From: Nocardioides guangzhouensis
GTDB taxonomy: Bacteria > Actinomycetota > Actinomycetes > Propionibacteriales > Nocardioidaceae
Assembly: GCF_004519545.1 (NCBI RefSeq)
Contig: NZ_SDKM01000010.1
Span: 62,001 to 126,000, forward strand
Length of the DNA: 64,000 nucleotides
Direction of reading: 5' to 3'
Shown here: piece by piece, positions 44,751-53,576 of the stretch
Position numbering within the stretch: position 1 is the first letter of the stretch
Layout of the letters: each line of letters opens with the position of its first letter
Notes under the pieces: model-generated
Database searches by the model: none
What the model was told of the DNA's origin: nothing
Seen by the model: only the letters and a program-made list of their open reading frames with translations
Made by a program: the position numbers and the translations under genes

Positions 44751-46550
44751 TCAGCCGCAGCCGGGAAGCGTCACCTGGAAGGTGCTGCCCTCGCCGAGCT
44801 TGGACTCGACGCTGATCTCGCCCGCGTGCCGGTCGATGATCCGCTTCACGATCGCCAGTCCCAGCCCGGTGCCGGGGCGACGGGTCGCGTCGGGGTTGGA
44901 GGAGCGGAAGAACTCGTCGAACAGCCGCACCTGGTCGTTGCGGGAGATGCCGAGGCCCTGGTCGGTGACGGTGAACCGCACCCTGTCGCCGGTGCGGGCG
45001 AGCTGGACGGCGACCACGGCGTCCTCGGGGGAGTACTTCACGGCGTTGCTGATCAGGTTGACCAGCACCCGCTCGAGCTCCGGACGCTCACCGAGCGCGC
45101 AGACCGGCTCGTGCGGCGCGTCGACGACGATCTTGATGGCGCGGGCCTCGGCCTGCACGCCGACGATCTCGTGGACGTCCTCCAGCACCTCGAGCAGGTC
45201 GACCGGCCGCGGGTCGAGCGGGCGGCTCGGGTCGTTGACGCTGCTCAGCAGCAGCATGTCGGCGACGAGGCGCTGGAGCCGGTTGGTGTTGCGGGCGATC
45301 ACCTCGAGCGAGCGCCCGCCCATCGCGTCGAGCTCGACGCCCTCGAGCAGCTCGAGGTGGCCGAGGATCGAGGTGAGCGGGTTCTTGAACTCGTGGGAGA
45401 CGGTCTTGATCAGCTGCGACTTGTAGCTGTCGAGCTCCCGCATCTCCTCCAGCAGCTGCTTCTCGCGCTGGAACAGGCGGGCGTTGAGGACCGCGCGGCC
45501 GAGGTCGTGGCCGATGTCGAACGCGGCGTCCGCCTCGACCTGGGTCCACTCGTGGTCGCGCTCGGTGCGGGTCAGGACGAGGTTGCCCAGGCACTCGGGC
45601 CCGGCGCCCAGGGGCACGAAGAGCAGCGAGACCACGCCGATCCGGTCGACGAAGTCGAGCACCAGCTCGCGCTCGTCGGGGAGCAGGATGTCCTTGACCG
45701 GGTCGCGCCGCCGGGAGGCGAAGGCCACCCGCTGCTCGTCCCAGCACCGGTGCGCGGCCGCCACCGCGATCTCGACCAGGTCGGCCGGGATGTCCATCTC
45801 GGTGCCCTCGCCGGCGAAGATCGCGCCGTGCCCGCGCACGCCACCGCCCTCGAAGGTCTGGATCCACATGCCGTGCGCGCCGAAGCCCTCGACGATCGCC
45901 TCCTGGCAGTCGGCCAGGATCCGGTCGAGGTCGAGCTGGGCGGAGGCAGTGCGGACGATGGAGCGGGCGGTCTCGGCGAGGCGCAGCCGCTCGGTCAGCC
46001 GCTCGCGGGCCAGCAGCGCGTTGACCGCCTTGGCCGAGTAGTCGGCGTACCGCTGGAGCAGGCGCTGGCGCTCCTGGTCGGGGCGCAGCCCGTCGGCCGG
46101 CAGGTCGACCGCGAGCACGCCCACCGGGTCGCCGACGTCGTCGCGGAGCGGGGAGAACAGGAAGTCCAGGGGCTTCCACGCGTTGGGGTCGTCGACGGGG
46201 ACCACGTCGGGCACCCAGCCCGGGTCCTCGAGCCGGTCGATCACGCGCTCCTCGGGCACGAAGCAGAGCGGCCCCCACCAGTCGGCCATCGCGATGTCGG
46301 CCTCGAGGGTGGTGAGCGCGCGGCGCTTGCCGAGCAGCTCTTCGCGGGCGTCAGCGTTGCCGGAGACGGCCACGATCTCGAGCTCGTCGTTGTCCCGGAG
46401 CACGGAGATCGCGGCAACGCCGAAGCCGACGACGCCGTAGACGCCGTCGGCGATCTCCTGCAGCGCGTCCACCAGCTCGGCCTGCGACCATGCACCGGAC
46501 ATGATCTCGTCGAGCCGGAGACCCGTGTCGGGACTCTCTTCGAAGCTCAC
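44751..46550 (-). CDS. Sensor histidine kinase with GAF domains
   Basis: A 599-residue cytoplasmic kinase without membrane segments. Two GAF-like domains (about residues 15-180 and 210-365) precede HisKA with the phospho-accepting His in KTVSHEFKNPLTSILGHL (about 385-402) and a HATPase domain with N box NLISNAVKYSP, G1 VTDQGLGIS and G2 GTGLGLAIV. It starts at GTG 46550 after GGGGAGA. No response regulator is encoded beside it, so it is an orphan kinase. GAF domains suggest sensing of a small molecule or redox state. It is divergent from purF with 141 bp between. Confidence 0.9.
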   Translation of the reverse strand: MSFEESPDTGLRLDEIMSGAWSQAELVDALQEIADGVYGVVGFGVAAISVLRDNDELEIVAVSGNADAREELLGKRRALTTLEADIAMADWWGPLCFVPEERVIDRLEDPGWVPDVVPVDDPNAWKPLDFLFSPLRDDVGDPVGVLAVDLPADGLRPDQERQRLLQRYADYSAKAVNALLARERLTERLRLAETARSIVRTASAQLDLDRILADCQEAIVEGFGAHGMWIQTFEGGGVRGHGAIFAGEGTEMDIPADLVEIAVAAAHRCWDEQRVAFASRRRDPVKDILLPDERELVLDFVDRIGVVSLLFVPLGAGPECLGNLVLTRTERDHEWTQVEADAAFDIGHDLGRAVLNARLFQREKQLLEEMRELDSYKSQLIKTVSHEFKNPLTSILGHLELLEGVELDAMGGRSLEVIARNTNRLQRLVADMLLLSSVNDPSRPLDPRPVDLLEVLEDVHEIVGVQAEARAIKIVVDAPHEPVCALGERPELERVLVNLISNAVKYSPEDAVVAVQLARTGDRVRFTVTDQGLGISRNDQVRLFDEFFRSSNPDATRRPGTGLGLAIVKRIIDRHAGEISVESKLGEGSTFQVTLPGCG

Positions 46551-46679
46551 TGTGTCTCCCCGAGGAACGACTGTTCGAGGCTACCGTCCCTCAGGCCTCA
46601 GTGTGCGGCACCAGTACTTGACTTGTTCACGAAATGGGGAGTAACGCTGCCCGAATCGTCCCGTCGGCCCGAGGGCGCC

Positions 46680-46685
46680 TAGACT
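46680..46685 (+). promoter_or_regulatory. -10 hexamer for a leaderless purF transcript
   Basis: TAGACT, 6 nt before GTG 46692. A second candidate promoter lies upstream (TTGACT 46618-46623, then TAACGC after 18 nt). Confidence 0.45.
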
Positions 46686-46691
46686 CGTGCC

Positions 46692-48260
46692 GTGCCCCAG
46701 TCGAGCAGCACACGCAAGGGTGGCGACGGCCGCCTGACCACCGCCATCGACCCCCAGGACCAGGGACCGCAGGACGCCTGCGGGGTCTTCGGGGTCTGGG
46801 CCCCCGGCGAGGACGTCGCCAAGCTCACCTACTTCGGCCTCTACGCGCTCCAGCACCGTGGTCAGGAGTCGGCCGGCATCGCGGTCAGCAACGGCCGGCA
46901 GATCCTGGTGTACAAGGACATGGGGCTGGTCTCGCAGGTCTTCGACGAGTCCACCCTCGAGGCGCTCAAGGGGTACCTCGCGATCGGGCACTCGCGCTAC
47001 TCCACGACCGGCGCGAGCACCTGGCACAACGCGCAGCCGACCTTCCACCCGACCGCGGGCGGGTCGATCGCGCTGGCCCACAACGGCAACCTGACCAACA
47101 CCGCCGACCTGGCCGCGATGGTGCAGGACCTCTCCGCCCTCGACGGCGAGCTCGACCTCCAGATGCGGCGCCCCGAGGCGGCGACGAACGACACCAGCGT
47201 GGTCACCGCGCTGCTCGCCCACCACCCCGACAGCACCGTCGAGGAGAAGGCGATGGAGCTGCTGCCGCAGGTCCGTGGCGCCTACTCCTTCGTCTGGATG
47301 GACGAGAACACGCTGTACGCCGCCCGGGACCCCCAGGGCATCCGGCCGCTGGTGCTGGGGCGGCTCGAGCGCGGGTGGGTGGTCGCCTCCGAGACCGCGG
47401 CGCTCGACATCGTCGGCGCGTCGTACATCCGCGAGGTGGAGCCGGGCGAGCTGGTCGCGATCGACGAGGACGGCCTCCGCTCGCGCCGGTTCGCCGAGGC
47501 CGCGCCCAAGCACTGCCTCTTCGAGTTCGTCTACCTCGCCCGCCCGGACACGATGATGAACGACAAGCGGGTGCACAGCGTCCGCGTCGAGATCGGTCGC
47601 CGCCTGGCCCGCGAGTTCCCCGCCGACGCCGATCTGGTGATGCCGGTGCCGGAGTCCGGCACGCCGGCCGCGATCGGGTACGCCGAGGAGTCCGGCATCC
47701 CCTACGGCACCGGCCTGGTGAAGAACTCCTACGTCGGCCGCACCTTCATCCAGCCCAGCCAGACCATCCGCCAGCTCGGCATCCGGCTCAAGCTCAACCC
47801 GCTGCGCGACGTCATCGAGGGCAAGCGGCTGGTCGTGGTCGACGACTCGATCGTGCGCGGCAACACCCAGCGCGCCCTGGTCCGGATGCTGCGCGAGGCC
47901 GGCGCCCGCGAGGTGCACGTCCGGATCTCCTCGCCGCCGGTGAAGTGGCCGTGCTTCTACGGCATCGACTTCGCGACCCGGGCCGAGCTGATCGCCAACG
48001 GCCTCGAGACCGACGAGATCCGCCGCTCCATCGACGCCGACTCGCTCGGCTACATCTCGCTCGAGCAGCTGGTCGAGGCCACCACGGTGCCGATGGACGA
48101 CCTGTGCCGGGCCTGCTTCGACGGTGTCTACCCGGTGGCCCTGCCCGAGGCCGAACGGCTCGGCAAGCACCTCCTCGAGACCCCGCTGCCGATCGACGTC
48201 GACGGGCTGGCCACCTCGCTGGCCGGTGGCGGCGCGGCCGACGCCCTCGACCGACCCTGA
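46692..48260 (+). CDS. purF: Amidophosphoribosyltransferase
   Basis: First committed enzyme of purine synthesis: PRPP plus glutamine gives phosphoribosylamine. The 522-residue product has an N-terminal propeptide and the conserved nucleophile at Cys30 in DACGVFGV, indicating processing. Glutaminase motifs are QHRGQESAGI, GHSRYSTTG and AHNGNLTN. The PRPP site is VVVDDSIVRGNT. Cysteines in KHCLFEF, PCFYGIDF and LCRACFDG match the iron-sulfur type of enzyme. Start GTG 46692. purM follows after 40 bp, probably in one transcript. Confidence 0.96.
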   Translation: MPQSSSTRKGGDGRLTTAIDPQDQGPQDACGVFGVWAPGEDVAKLTYFGLYALQHRGQESAGIAVSNGRQILVYKDMGLVSQVFDESTLEALKGYLAIGHSRYSTTGASTWHNAQPTFHPTAGGSIALAHNGNLTNTADLAAMVQDLSALDGELDLQMRRPEAATNDTSVVTALLAHHPDSTVEEKAMELLPQVRGAYSFVWMDENTLYAARDPQGIRPLVLGRLERGWVVASETAALDIVGASYIREVEPGELVAIDEDGLRSRRFAEAAPKHCLFEFVYLARPDTMMNDKRVHSVRVEIGRRLAREFPADADLVMPVPESGTPAAIGYAEESGIPYGTGLVKNSYVGRTFIQPSQTIRQLGIRLKLNPLRDVIEGKRLVVVDDSIVRGNTQRALVRMLREAGAREVHVRISSPPVKWPCFYGIDFATRAELIANGLETDEIRRSIDADSLGYISLEQLVEATTVPMDDLCRACFDGVYPVALPEAERLGKHLLETPLPIDVDGLATSLAGGGAADALDRP

Positions 48261-48300
48261 CCCTGCCGGAACCGACACCGCCCCCGATCGAGGAGTGCTT

Positions 48301-49371
48301 GTGACCCAGCCGTCCGACCAGCCGAGCAACGCCTACGCCGCCGCGGGCGTCTCCATCGAGGCTGGCGACCGCGCGGTCGAGCTGATGAAGGGCTGGGTCG
48401 AGAAGGCCCGCCGCCCCGAGATGATCGGGGGCATCGGCGGCTTCGCGGGGCTGTTCGACGCCAGCGCGCTGCTGACCTACAACCGCCCGCTGCTGGCCAC
48501 CTCCGCCGACGGCGTGGGCACCAAGGTCGCGATCGCCCAGGCCCTCGACAAGCACGACACGATCGGGTTCGACCTGGTCGGCATGCTGGTCGACGACCTC
48601 GTGGTGTGTGGTGCCGAGCCGCTGTTCCTCACCGACTACATCGCCACCGGACGGGTGGTCCCCGAGCGGATCGCCGCGATCGTCAAGGGCATCGCCGAGG
48701 CCTGCGTCGAGGCCGGCTGCGCGCTGATCGGCGGCGAGACGGCGGAGCACCCCGGGCTGCTCGAGCCCGACGAGTACGACGTGGCCGGCGCGACCACCGG
48801 CGTGGTCGAGGCGGAGAAGCTGCTCGGCCCCGGCCGGGTCCGCCCGGGTGACGCGGTGATCGCGATGGAGGCCTCGGGCCTGCACTCCAACGGCTACTCG
48901 CTGGTGAGGCACGTCCTGCTGAGCTCTGCGGGCTGGTCGCTCGACCGGCACGTCGACGAGCTGGGCCGGACGCTGGGCGAGGAGCTGCTCGAGCCGACCC
49001 GGATCTACGCGAAGGCCTGCCTGGCGCTCGCCGAGGAGACCGCGACCCACGCGATGTCCCACGTCACCGGTGGCGGGCTGGCCGCCAACCTGGCCCGGGT
49101 GATGCCCGAGGAGCTGGGCGCGACGATCGAGCGCGGCACCTGGACCCCGGCGCCGGTCTTCGACCTGGTGCGCCGGGTGGGCGACGTACCCCAGGCCGAC
49201 CTGGAGCAGACCCTGAACTGCGGCGTCGGGATGGTCGCGCTCACCGACCCGGCCGATGCCTACAAGGCGGTCGCGGTGCTCGACCGGTTCGGCATCCGGG
49301 CCTGGGTCGCCGGGTCGGTCGCCAGCGGCGACGGGAGCGTGGAGCTGGTCGGGCAGCACCCCGGCTGGTGA
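48301..49371 (+). CDS. purM: Phosphoribosylformylglycinamidine cyclo-ligase (AIR synthetase)
   Basis: ATP-dependent closure of FGAM to AIR. The 356-residue length is normal. Signatures are SNAYAAAGVSIEAGDRAVELMK at the N-terminus, GGIGGFAGLFD, the nucleotide-binding SADGVGTKVAIA, GGETAEHPG and GLHSNGYSLVR. Start GTG 48301 is preceded by GAGGAG at suitable spacing, in contrast to the leaderless purF. The frame is open upstream but there it overlaps purF coding sequence. A hairpin directly after the stop probably ends the purFM transcript. Confidence 0.96.
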   Translation: MTQPSDQPSNAYAAAGVSIEAGDRAVELMKGWVEKARRPEMIGGIGGFAGLFDASALLTYNRPLLATSADGVGTKVAIAQALDKHDTIGFDLVGMLVDDLVVCGAEPLFLTDYIATGRVVPERIAAIVKGIAEACVEAGCALIGGETAEHPGLLEPDEYDVAGATTGVVEAEKLLGPGRVRPGDAVIAMEASGLHSNGYSLVRHVLLSSAGWSLDRHVDELGRTLGEELLEPTRIYAKACLALAEETATHAMSHVTGGGLAANLARVMPEELGATIERGTWTPAPVFDLVRRVGDVPQADLEQTLNCGVGMVALTDPADAYKAVAVLDRFGIRAWVAGSVASGDGSVELVGQHPGW

Positions 49372-49379
49372 CCCGTCCG

Positions 49380-49402
49380 GCCACCGGATTCGGCCCGGTG
49401 GC
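49380..49402 (+). terminator. hairpin after purM
   Basis: GCCACCGG-ATTCGGC-CCGGTGGC: 8-bp perfect stem, 7-nt loop, starting 8 bp after the purM stop. Confidence 0.6.
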
Positions 49403-49470
49403 GCGGTCCGCGGGCGCCCGGTGCCCGAAATGTGCGTATGCCCACGGCGAAAATCGTGGTCCCGGTGTGC

Positions 49471-49497
49471 GGGAACACCCACCGAGCGGGTAGCGTT
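49471..49497 (+). promoter_or_regulatory. candidate promoter(s) of the DUF3073 gene
   Basis: TAGCGT at 49491-49496 could be a vegetative -10. The same place also reads GGGAAC-N18-GTT (49471-49497), the spacing of SigR/SigH-type oxidative-stress promoters. A leader of about 65 nt with GAGGGGG Shine-Dalgarno follows. Confidence 0.3.
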
Positions 49498-49568
49498 GGG
49501 CCCACGAGAAACCAGAGACAGACCGGGAGCCCGTGAGCCCCGGCCAAGCGCGCGAGGGGGTCGTTCCT

Positions 49569-49760
49569 GTGGGACGCGGCCGAGCAAAAGCCAAGCAGAC
49601 GAAGGTCGCCCGTGACCTGAAGTACCGCACGCACGAGACGGACTTCGGGGCCCTGGCCAACGAGCTGCACGGCAACAACCAGTCCAAGGCCGACGAGGCG
49701 GACTCGCCCGAGGACGAGTACGACGACTGGTCGGACTACTCCCAGTCGCGACGCGACTGA
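49569..49760 (+). CDS. DUF3073 family protein
   Basis: A 63-residue basic-then-acidic protein. The conserved start (V/M)GRGRAKAKQTKVARDLKY is the DUF3073 hallmark, followed by HETDFGALANELHG and an acidic tail EDEYDDWSDYSQ. GTG 49569 with GAGGGGG 8 nt upstream is the right start; the longer upstream frame lacks conservation. Found throughout Actinobacteria, often beside purM as here; function unknown. A 10-bp-stem hairpin follows the stop. Confidence 0.88.
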   Translation: MGRGRAKAKQTKVARDLKYRTHETDFGALANELHGNNQSKADEADSPEDEYDDWSDYSQSRRD

Positions 49761-49770
49761 CGCCCACCGC

Positions 49771-49795
49771 ACCCTGACGGTCAGGCCGTCGGGGT
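49771..49795 (+). terminator. hairpin after the DUF3073 gene
   Basis: ACCCTGACGG-TCAGG-CCGTCGGGGT: 10-bp stem including one T-G pair. The segment 49796-49894 after it has no recognisable gene or signal. Confidence 0.6.
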
Positions 49796-49894
49796 GTCGT
49801 GCTGCCCGGACCCGGGCGCGGTGGCCGCGCGCCGTACCCGTCGCTCGGTCGCGCAGGACCGTCGCCTCGCCCTGCCCTCCCACCCCGGGATCGG

Positions 49895-49957
49895 GATAGT
49901 CCCAAACGAAACGGTCGTCGTGCGGATGGATCCGCGACCGTTTCGTTCGGGACTATC
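49895..49957. repeat. GATAGTCCC palindrome, single copy
   Basis: Arms GATAGTCCCAAACGAAACGG(TCG) at 49895-49917 and CGACCGTTTCGTTCGGGACT(ATC) at 49935-49957: 23 bp with one mismatch. The loop itself holds GCGGAT/ATCCGC. Same family as the first hairpin of the pairs flanking the SDR gene at 35 kb. It lies between convergent genes. Confidence 0.85.
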
Positions 49958-49968
49958 GGGCAGCTCGG

Positions 49969-51048
49969 TCAGCGGTTGAGGTAGAGGCCACGCAGGCGGC
50001 CGACCTCGCGGATGCGGCGCTCGGCGAGGCGGTCGGCAGCGATGGCCGGGGGTACGCCGTCGTCCCGGGCGAGCTCGAAGACCCGGCGGGTGGTCTCGAA
50101 GATGCCGGACGCCCGGTGCTGGGCGCGCTCGAAGGAGAAGCCCTCGAGCTCGTCGGCGACCTGGATGACGCCACCGGAGTTCACGCAGTAGTCGGGGGCG
50201 TAGAGGATGCCGCGGTCGGCGAGCTGCTTCTCGATGCCCGGGTGCGCGAGCTGGTTGTTGGCCGCACCGCAGACGATCTTCGCGCTGAGCTGCTGGACGA
50301 CCGTGTCCGTGATCGCGCCGCCGAGCGCGCAGGGGGCGTAGACGTCGAGCTCGGAGGCGACCAGCGCCTCGGTCGACTCGACCGCGGTGACCTGCGGGAA
50401 CTCGTCGCGGACCCGCTCGACCGCGGGCGCCCAGACGTCGGTGACGACAACGGTGGCGCCGTCCTCGATCAGGTGGCGGACCAGGTGCCGGCCGACCTTG
50501 CCTACGCCGGCGATGCCGACGGTGCGGCCGGCCAGGGTCGGCTCTCCCCAGGTCGCCTCGGCGGCGGCGCGCATCCCCTGGAACGTGCCGTACGCCGTGA
50601 GCACCGAGCTGTCGCCCGCGCCGCCGTGGGCGACGGTGCGGCCGGTGACGAACGAGCTCTCCCGAGCGATGTGGTCCATGTCCTCGGAGAAGGTGCCGAC
50701 GTCGCAGGCGGTGTAGTAGCGCCCGTTGAGCGACTCGACGAAGCGGCCGTAGGCCCGCAGCAGGGCCTCGGTCTTGATCGCGGTCGGGTCCCCGACGATG
50801 ACCGCCTTGCCGCCGCCGAGGTCGAGCCCGGCGAGGGCGTTCTTGTAGGTCATGCCGCGCGACAGGTTCAGCACGTCGGCGACCGCGTCGGCGGTGCTGG
50901 CGTACGGGTAGAAGCGGGTGCCGCCGAGGGCGGGACCCAGCGCGGTGGAGTGGAGGGCGATGATCGACTTGAGGCCGCTCTCCTGGTCGTGGCAGAAGAC
51001 GACTTGCTCGTGCTCGGTGTCGAGCAGCTCGGACGGGAACCCGGTCAC
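49969..51048 (-). CDS. vdh: Valine/leucine-type amino acid dehydrogenase
   Basis: A 359-residue NAD-dependent amino-acid dehydrogenase of the Glu/Leu/Phe/Val family, deaminating branched-chain amino acids to 2-oxo acids. The N-terminal dimerisation/substrate domain has [33 protein letters not shown] with the catalytic Lys, and the C-terminal Rossmann domain has [30 protein letters not shown] is typical of the Leu/Val subgroup. Start GTG 51048 follows AAAGGT. Valine dehydrogenase is my first choice because of actinobacterial context; leucine or phenylalanine preference cannot be excluded. Divergent from bldC. Confidence 0.88.
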   Translation of the reverse strand: MTGFPSELLDTEHEQVVFCHDQESGLKSIIALHSTALGPALGGTRFYPYASTADAVADVLNLSRGMTYKNALAGLDLGGGKAVIVGDPTAIKTEALLRAYGRFVESLNGRYYTACDVGTFSEDMDHIARESSFVTGRTVAHGGAGDSSVLTAYGTFQGMRAAAEATWGEPTLAGRTVGIAGVGKVGRHLVRHLIEDGATVVVTDVWAPAVERVRDEFPQVTAVESTEALVASELDVYAPCALGGAITDTVVQQLSAKIVCGAANNQLAHPGIEKQLADRGILYAPDYCVNSGGVIQVADELEGFSFERAQHRASGIFETTRRVFELARDDGVPPAIAADRLAERRIREVGRLRGLYLNR

Positions 51049-51232
51049 GGTGGCGACCTTTCTCTGTATCAGCCAACTGGTTGTGGCATCATTTGTCCTG
51101 TTTGGTGAGGTCCCGCATGGGTGGCGCAGACACCTCTACCCCAGACTAGGAGGGGGAGGGGCACTGCGCGAAAACCAGACACGTCCGGCGATCCCGGACG
51201 CCAGCAACTCTCAAGGAGCAGAAAGCCACAAG

Positions 51233-51427
51233 ATGAACCCGCGAATCGACGAAGCAGAGAACCTGCTCACGCCGTCCGAGGTTGCTGCCCTGTTCCGCGT
51301 GGATCCGAAGACGGTGACACGCTGGGCCAAGGCCGGCAAGATCGGGTCGATCCGCACTCTCGGGGGGCATCGCCGTTTCCGTGAGTCGGAGGTCCGACAG
51401 CTACTCGAGGCCGACGGATCGCAGTGA
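51233..51427 (+). CDS. bldC: BldC-type MerR-like transcriptional regulator
   Basis: A 64-residue DNA-binding protein consisting only of the MerR-type winged HTH: LLTPSEVAALFRVDPKTVTRWAKAGKIGSIRTLGGHRRFRESEVRQLL. Length and sequence match BldC, which in Streptomyces binds direct repeats cooperatively and controls the onset of development. AAGGAG lies 13-18 bp upstream of ATG 51233. It is divergent from the valine dehydrogenase gene; the 184-bp gap contains AT-richer promoter-like sequence (TTGTGG...CATCAT region near 51080-51100). In non-sporulating relatives its role is unclear. Confidence 0.92.
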   Translation: MNPRIDEAENLLTPSEVAALFRVDPKTVTRWAKAGKIGSIRTLGGHRRFRESEVRQLLEADGSQ

Positions 51428-51448
51428 GCTCCATCCACAACTGAACGA

Positions 51449-52216
51449 TCACCCGAAGGAGCCGTGCCGGCCTCGTCCCTCGACGAACCGGGCGGCTCCT
51501 TCCACGCTCTCGGCCGCCAGCGGCACCATCCCGTGCCGCAGCTCGTTCGCCATCGCCTCCTCGAAGTCGAGGTCGGCCTGCTCCAGCAGGCTGGCCCGGT
51601 CGTGCCGAAGACACACCTGCGGGTGTACGGCGACCTGCGCGGCCAGCTCGCGGGCCGCGGCCAGCGCCTCCCCGGAGGGGACCACCCGGTTCACCAGGCC
51701 CATCGTGAGCGCCTCGTCGGCGGGCACCGGGCGCCCGGTGAGCACCAGGTCCAGCGCCTGGGACTGCCCGATCAGCCGCGGCAGCCGCACCGTGCCGCCG
51801 TCGATGAGCGGCACGCCCCAGCGCCGGCAGAACACGCCCAGCACCGCATCCTCGGCGGCCACCCGCAGGTCGGCCCAGAGCGCGAGCTCGAGCCCGCCGG
51901 CCACCGCGTAGCCCTCGACCGCCGCGATCACCGGCTTGGTCAGCCGGAGCCGCGTCGGGCCCATCGGGCCGTCACCGTCTGGCGCCACCCGGTTGCCGCG
52001 CGTGGTGCCGATCGCGGCCAGGTCGGCTCCGGAGCAGAAGGTGCCGCCGGCGCCGGTCAGCACCGCGACCAGCGCTGCGTCGTCGGCCTCGAACGCGCGG
52101 AACGCGTCGGCCAGGAGCGCCGCGGTCGGTCCGTCGACCGCGTTGCGCACCTCGGGCCGGTCGAGCGTGACCGTCGTGACCGGACCTTCGTGGGTGACCC
52201 GCACCGGCTCGTTCAT
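51449..52216 (-). CDS. Enoyl-CoA hydratase/isomerase (crotonase) family protein
   Basis: A 255-residue crotonase. Oxyanion-hole segments are GTFCSGADLAAI and EGYAVAGGLELAL, and DLRVAAEDAVLG with GVPLIDGGTVRLPRLIG follow. One catalytic Glu position is in GGLELAL; the second classical Glu (usually in the P-E-x-x-L-G stretch) reads VPLIDGGT here, so hydratase chemistry is uncertain. ATG 52216 overlaps the stop of the upstream propeller-like gene by 4 bp (ATGA), so the two are coupled and probably work on related compounds. Confidence 0.83.
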   Translation of the reverse strand: MNEPVRVTHEGPVTTVTLDRPEVRNAVDGPTAALLADAFRAFEADDAALVAVLTGAGGTFCSGADLAAIGTTRGNRVAPDGDGPMGPTRLRLTKPVIAAVEGYAVAGGLELALWADLRVAAEDAVLGVFCRRWGVPLIDGGTVRLPRLIGQSQALDLVLTGRPVPADEALTMGLVNRVVPSGEALAAARELAAQVAVHPQVCLRHDRASLLEQADLDFEEAMANELRHGMVPLAAESVEGAARFVEGRGRHGSFG

Positions 52217-53565
52217 GGGCGTCCCTCCGTCCGCAGCACCAGCACGTCGCCGTGGGTGCCGTAGCCGGCGACGCCGCCACCGTACGGCGTCCCGTCGAAG
52301 GTCAGCAGCAGCCACCGCCCGTCGCGCTCGACCAGCGAGGGCCACGGGATGTTCGTCGGGTACGGCGCGTCCAGCGAGCCGACCTCGGTCATCGCGAGGT
52401 CGAACACGGGGAACCGGCCGCGCAGCGGCTTCGGGTTGTCCCGGCCGTCGCTGGCCAGCACCCGCCAGGTCCCGTCGAACCGGGCCAGCATCGCGCCCTC
52501 GGTGCCGCGGCGGTCGGAGGCGGCGCCGAGCAGCTCCCAGCCGTCCAGCCGGCCGGGCTCCCGAGCCCGGGCCAGGGCCGGGTAGAAGTCGAAGAACTTC
52601 CGGGCCGCGACGAACGACACGTGCCAGTGCCCGTCGACCACCGCCAGGTGCGGGTCCCAGGTGCCCACGCACGGCGTCGGCAGGTCGCCGACCGGCAGCG
52701 CGAGCGGCACCGCGTCCAGGACGTGCTCGCCGGCCAGCAGGTCCGCGGTGCTGGTGGACAGCGTGATGCCCATCGACGTGTGGTCGAAGTCGCCCCAGGT
52801 GCTCGACGCCAACAGCCAGCGGTCGCCGTCGCGGACCAGGTGCACCGCGTGGTCGCCCAGCACCCGCCCGCCGCGGTGGACGTAGAGGTCGGCCCGGTGC
52901 TCCAGGGCGAACGTGTCGGGGTCGAACCCCCAGACGCCGGTGTGGGCGGTGTCGAAGAAGCCCGGACCGGCATGGGTGGCGGTCACCAGCAGCCGCCCGT
53001 CGCGTTCGTACGGTGTGCCGTCGGCGTGGGTGACGAACCCGACGTCGCGCAGTCCGAGCTGGCCGAACGTGCCCGCCCGCACCGCCGTGACCGGCGTACG
53101 TTCGTGGGACTCGCGGGGCAGCCAGGCCGTGTCCGCCCCGAGCCCGGCCAGGAACGCGGGGTCGGTGGTGGGCACCCGGTCGGCGAGGTCGACCTTGGCC
53201 CGCGGCGTCCACGTGTCGTCGGCGAGCGTGAGCACGGTGAGCTGGCGGCCGGTCAGGGTCGCCGCGAGGCCGTCCGGCGGGGTGTCGGGCCGGCCGTGCC
53301 GGCGGCTGCGGTGGTGGGTGGTGCGCCCGGTCCCGTCGGTGACGTCGAGACCGGCCAGCCGGCGCCCACCGTCGTACCACGCCTCCAGCAGCACCCCGCC
53401 CGGCCCGCGGAACCCGGCCACCACACGACCGGCCAGGTCGTGGGTGCCCAGCCGCGCCTCCACCGCGGCGTACGGCGCCACGAAGCCGGTGCGCCGCTCG
53501 TCCGCGACCAGCGCGACCGGACGGGACCGGTGGACGGGCGAGAACGGCGACAGCACGTCCTTCAC
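52213..53565 (-). CDS. uncharacterised protein with beta-propeller/GH43-like features
   Basis: A 450-residue soluble protein without signal peptide or membrane segments. GTG 53565 (VKDVLSPFSP) is chosen because the longer frame runs into the tandem repeat. Repeated Trp-Asp/Gly strands (GRLLVTATHAG, DRWLLASSTWGDFDHTSMG, GTWDPHLAVVDGHWHVSFVA, TWRVLASDG, GRWLLLTFDGTPYGG) resemble the blades of five-bladed propellers such as GH43-type hydrolases, but I do not recognise the exact family or catalytic triad. Its coupling to a crotonase gene suggests an acyl or aromatic compound rather than a polysaccharide; this is inference. Confidence 0.5.
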   Translation of the reverse strand: MKDVLSPFSPVHRSRPVALVADERRTGFVAPYAAVEARLGTHDLAGRVVAGFRGPGGVLLEAWYDGGRRLAGLDVTDGTGRTTHHRSRRHGRPDTPPDGLAATLTGRQLTVLTLADDTWTPRAKVDLADRVPTTDPAFLAGLGADTAWLPRESHERTPVTAVRAGTFGQLGLRDVGFVTHADGTPYERDGRLLVTATHAGPGFFDTAHTGVWGFDPDTFALEHRADLYVHRGGRVLGDHAVHLVRDGDRWLLASSTWGDFDHTSMGITLSTSTADLLAGEHVLDAVPLALPVGDLPTPCVGTWDPHLAVVDGHWHVSFVAARKFFDFYPALARAREPGRLDGWELLGAASDRRGTEGAMLARFDGTWRVLASDGRDNPKPLRGRFPVFDLAMTEVGSLDAPYPTNIPWPSLVERDGRWLLLTFDGTPYGGGVAGYGTHGDVLVLRTEGRP

Positions 53566-53576
53566 CCTAGGACCGC

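Noticed and set aside
49796..49894. Small gene between the DUF3073 terminator and the palindrome
   Set aside because: Open frames of about 60 codons exist in two frames but lack ribosome sites and run into the palindrome.
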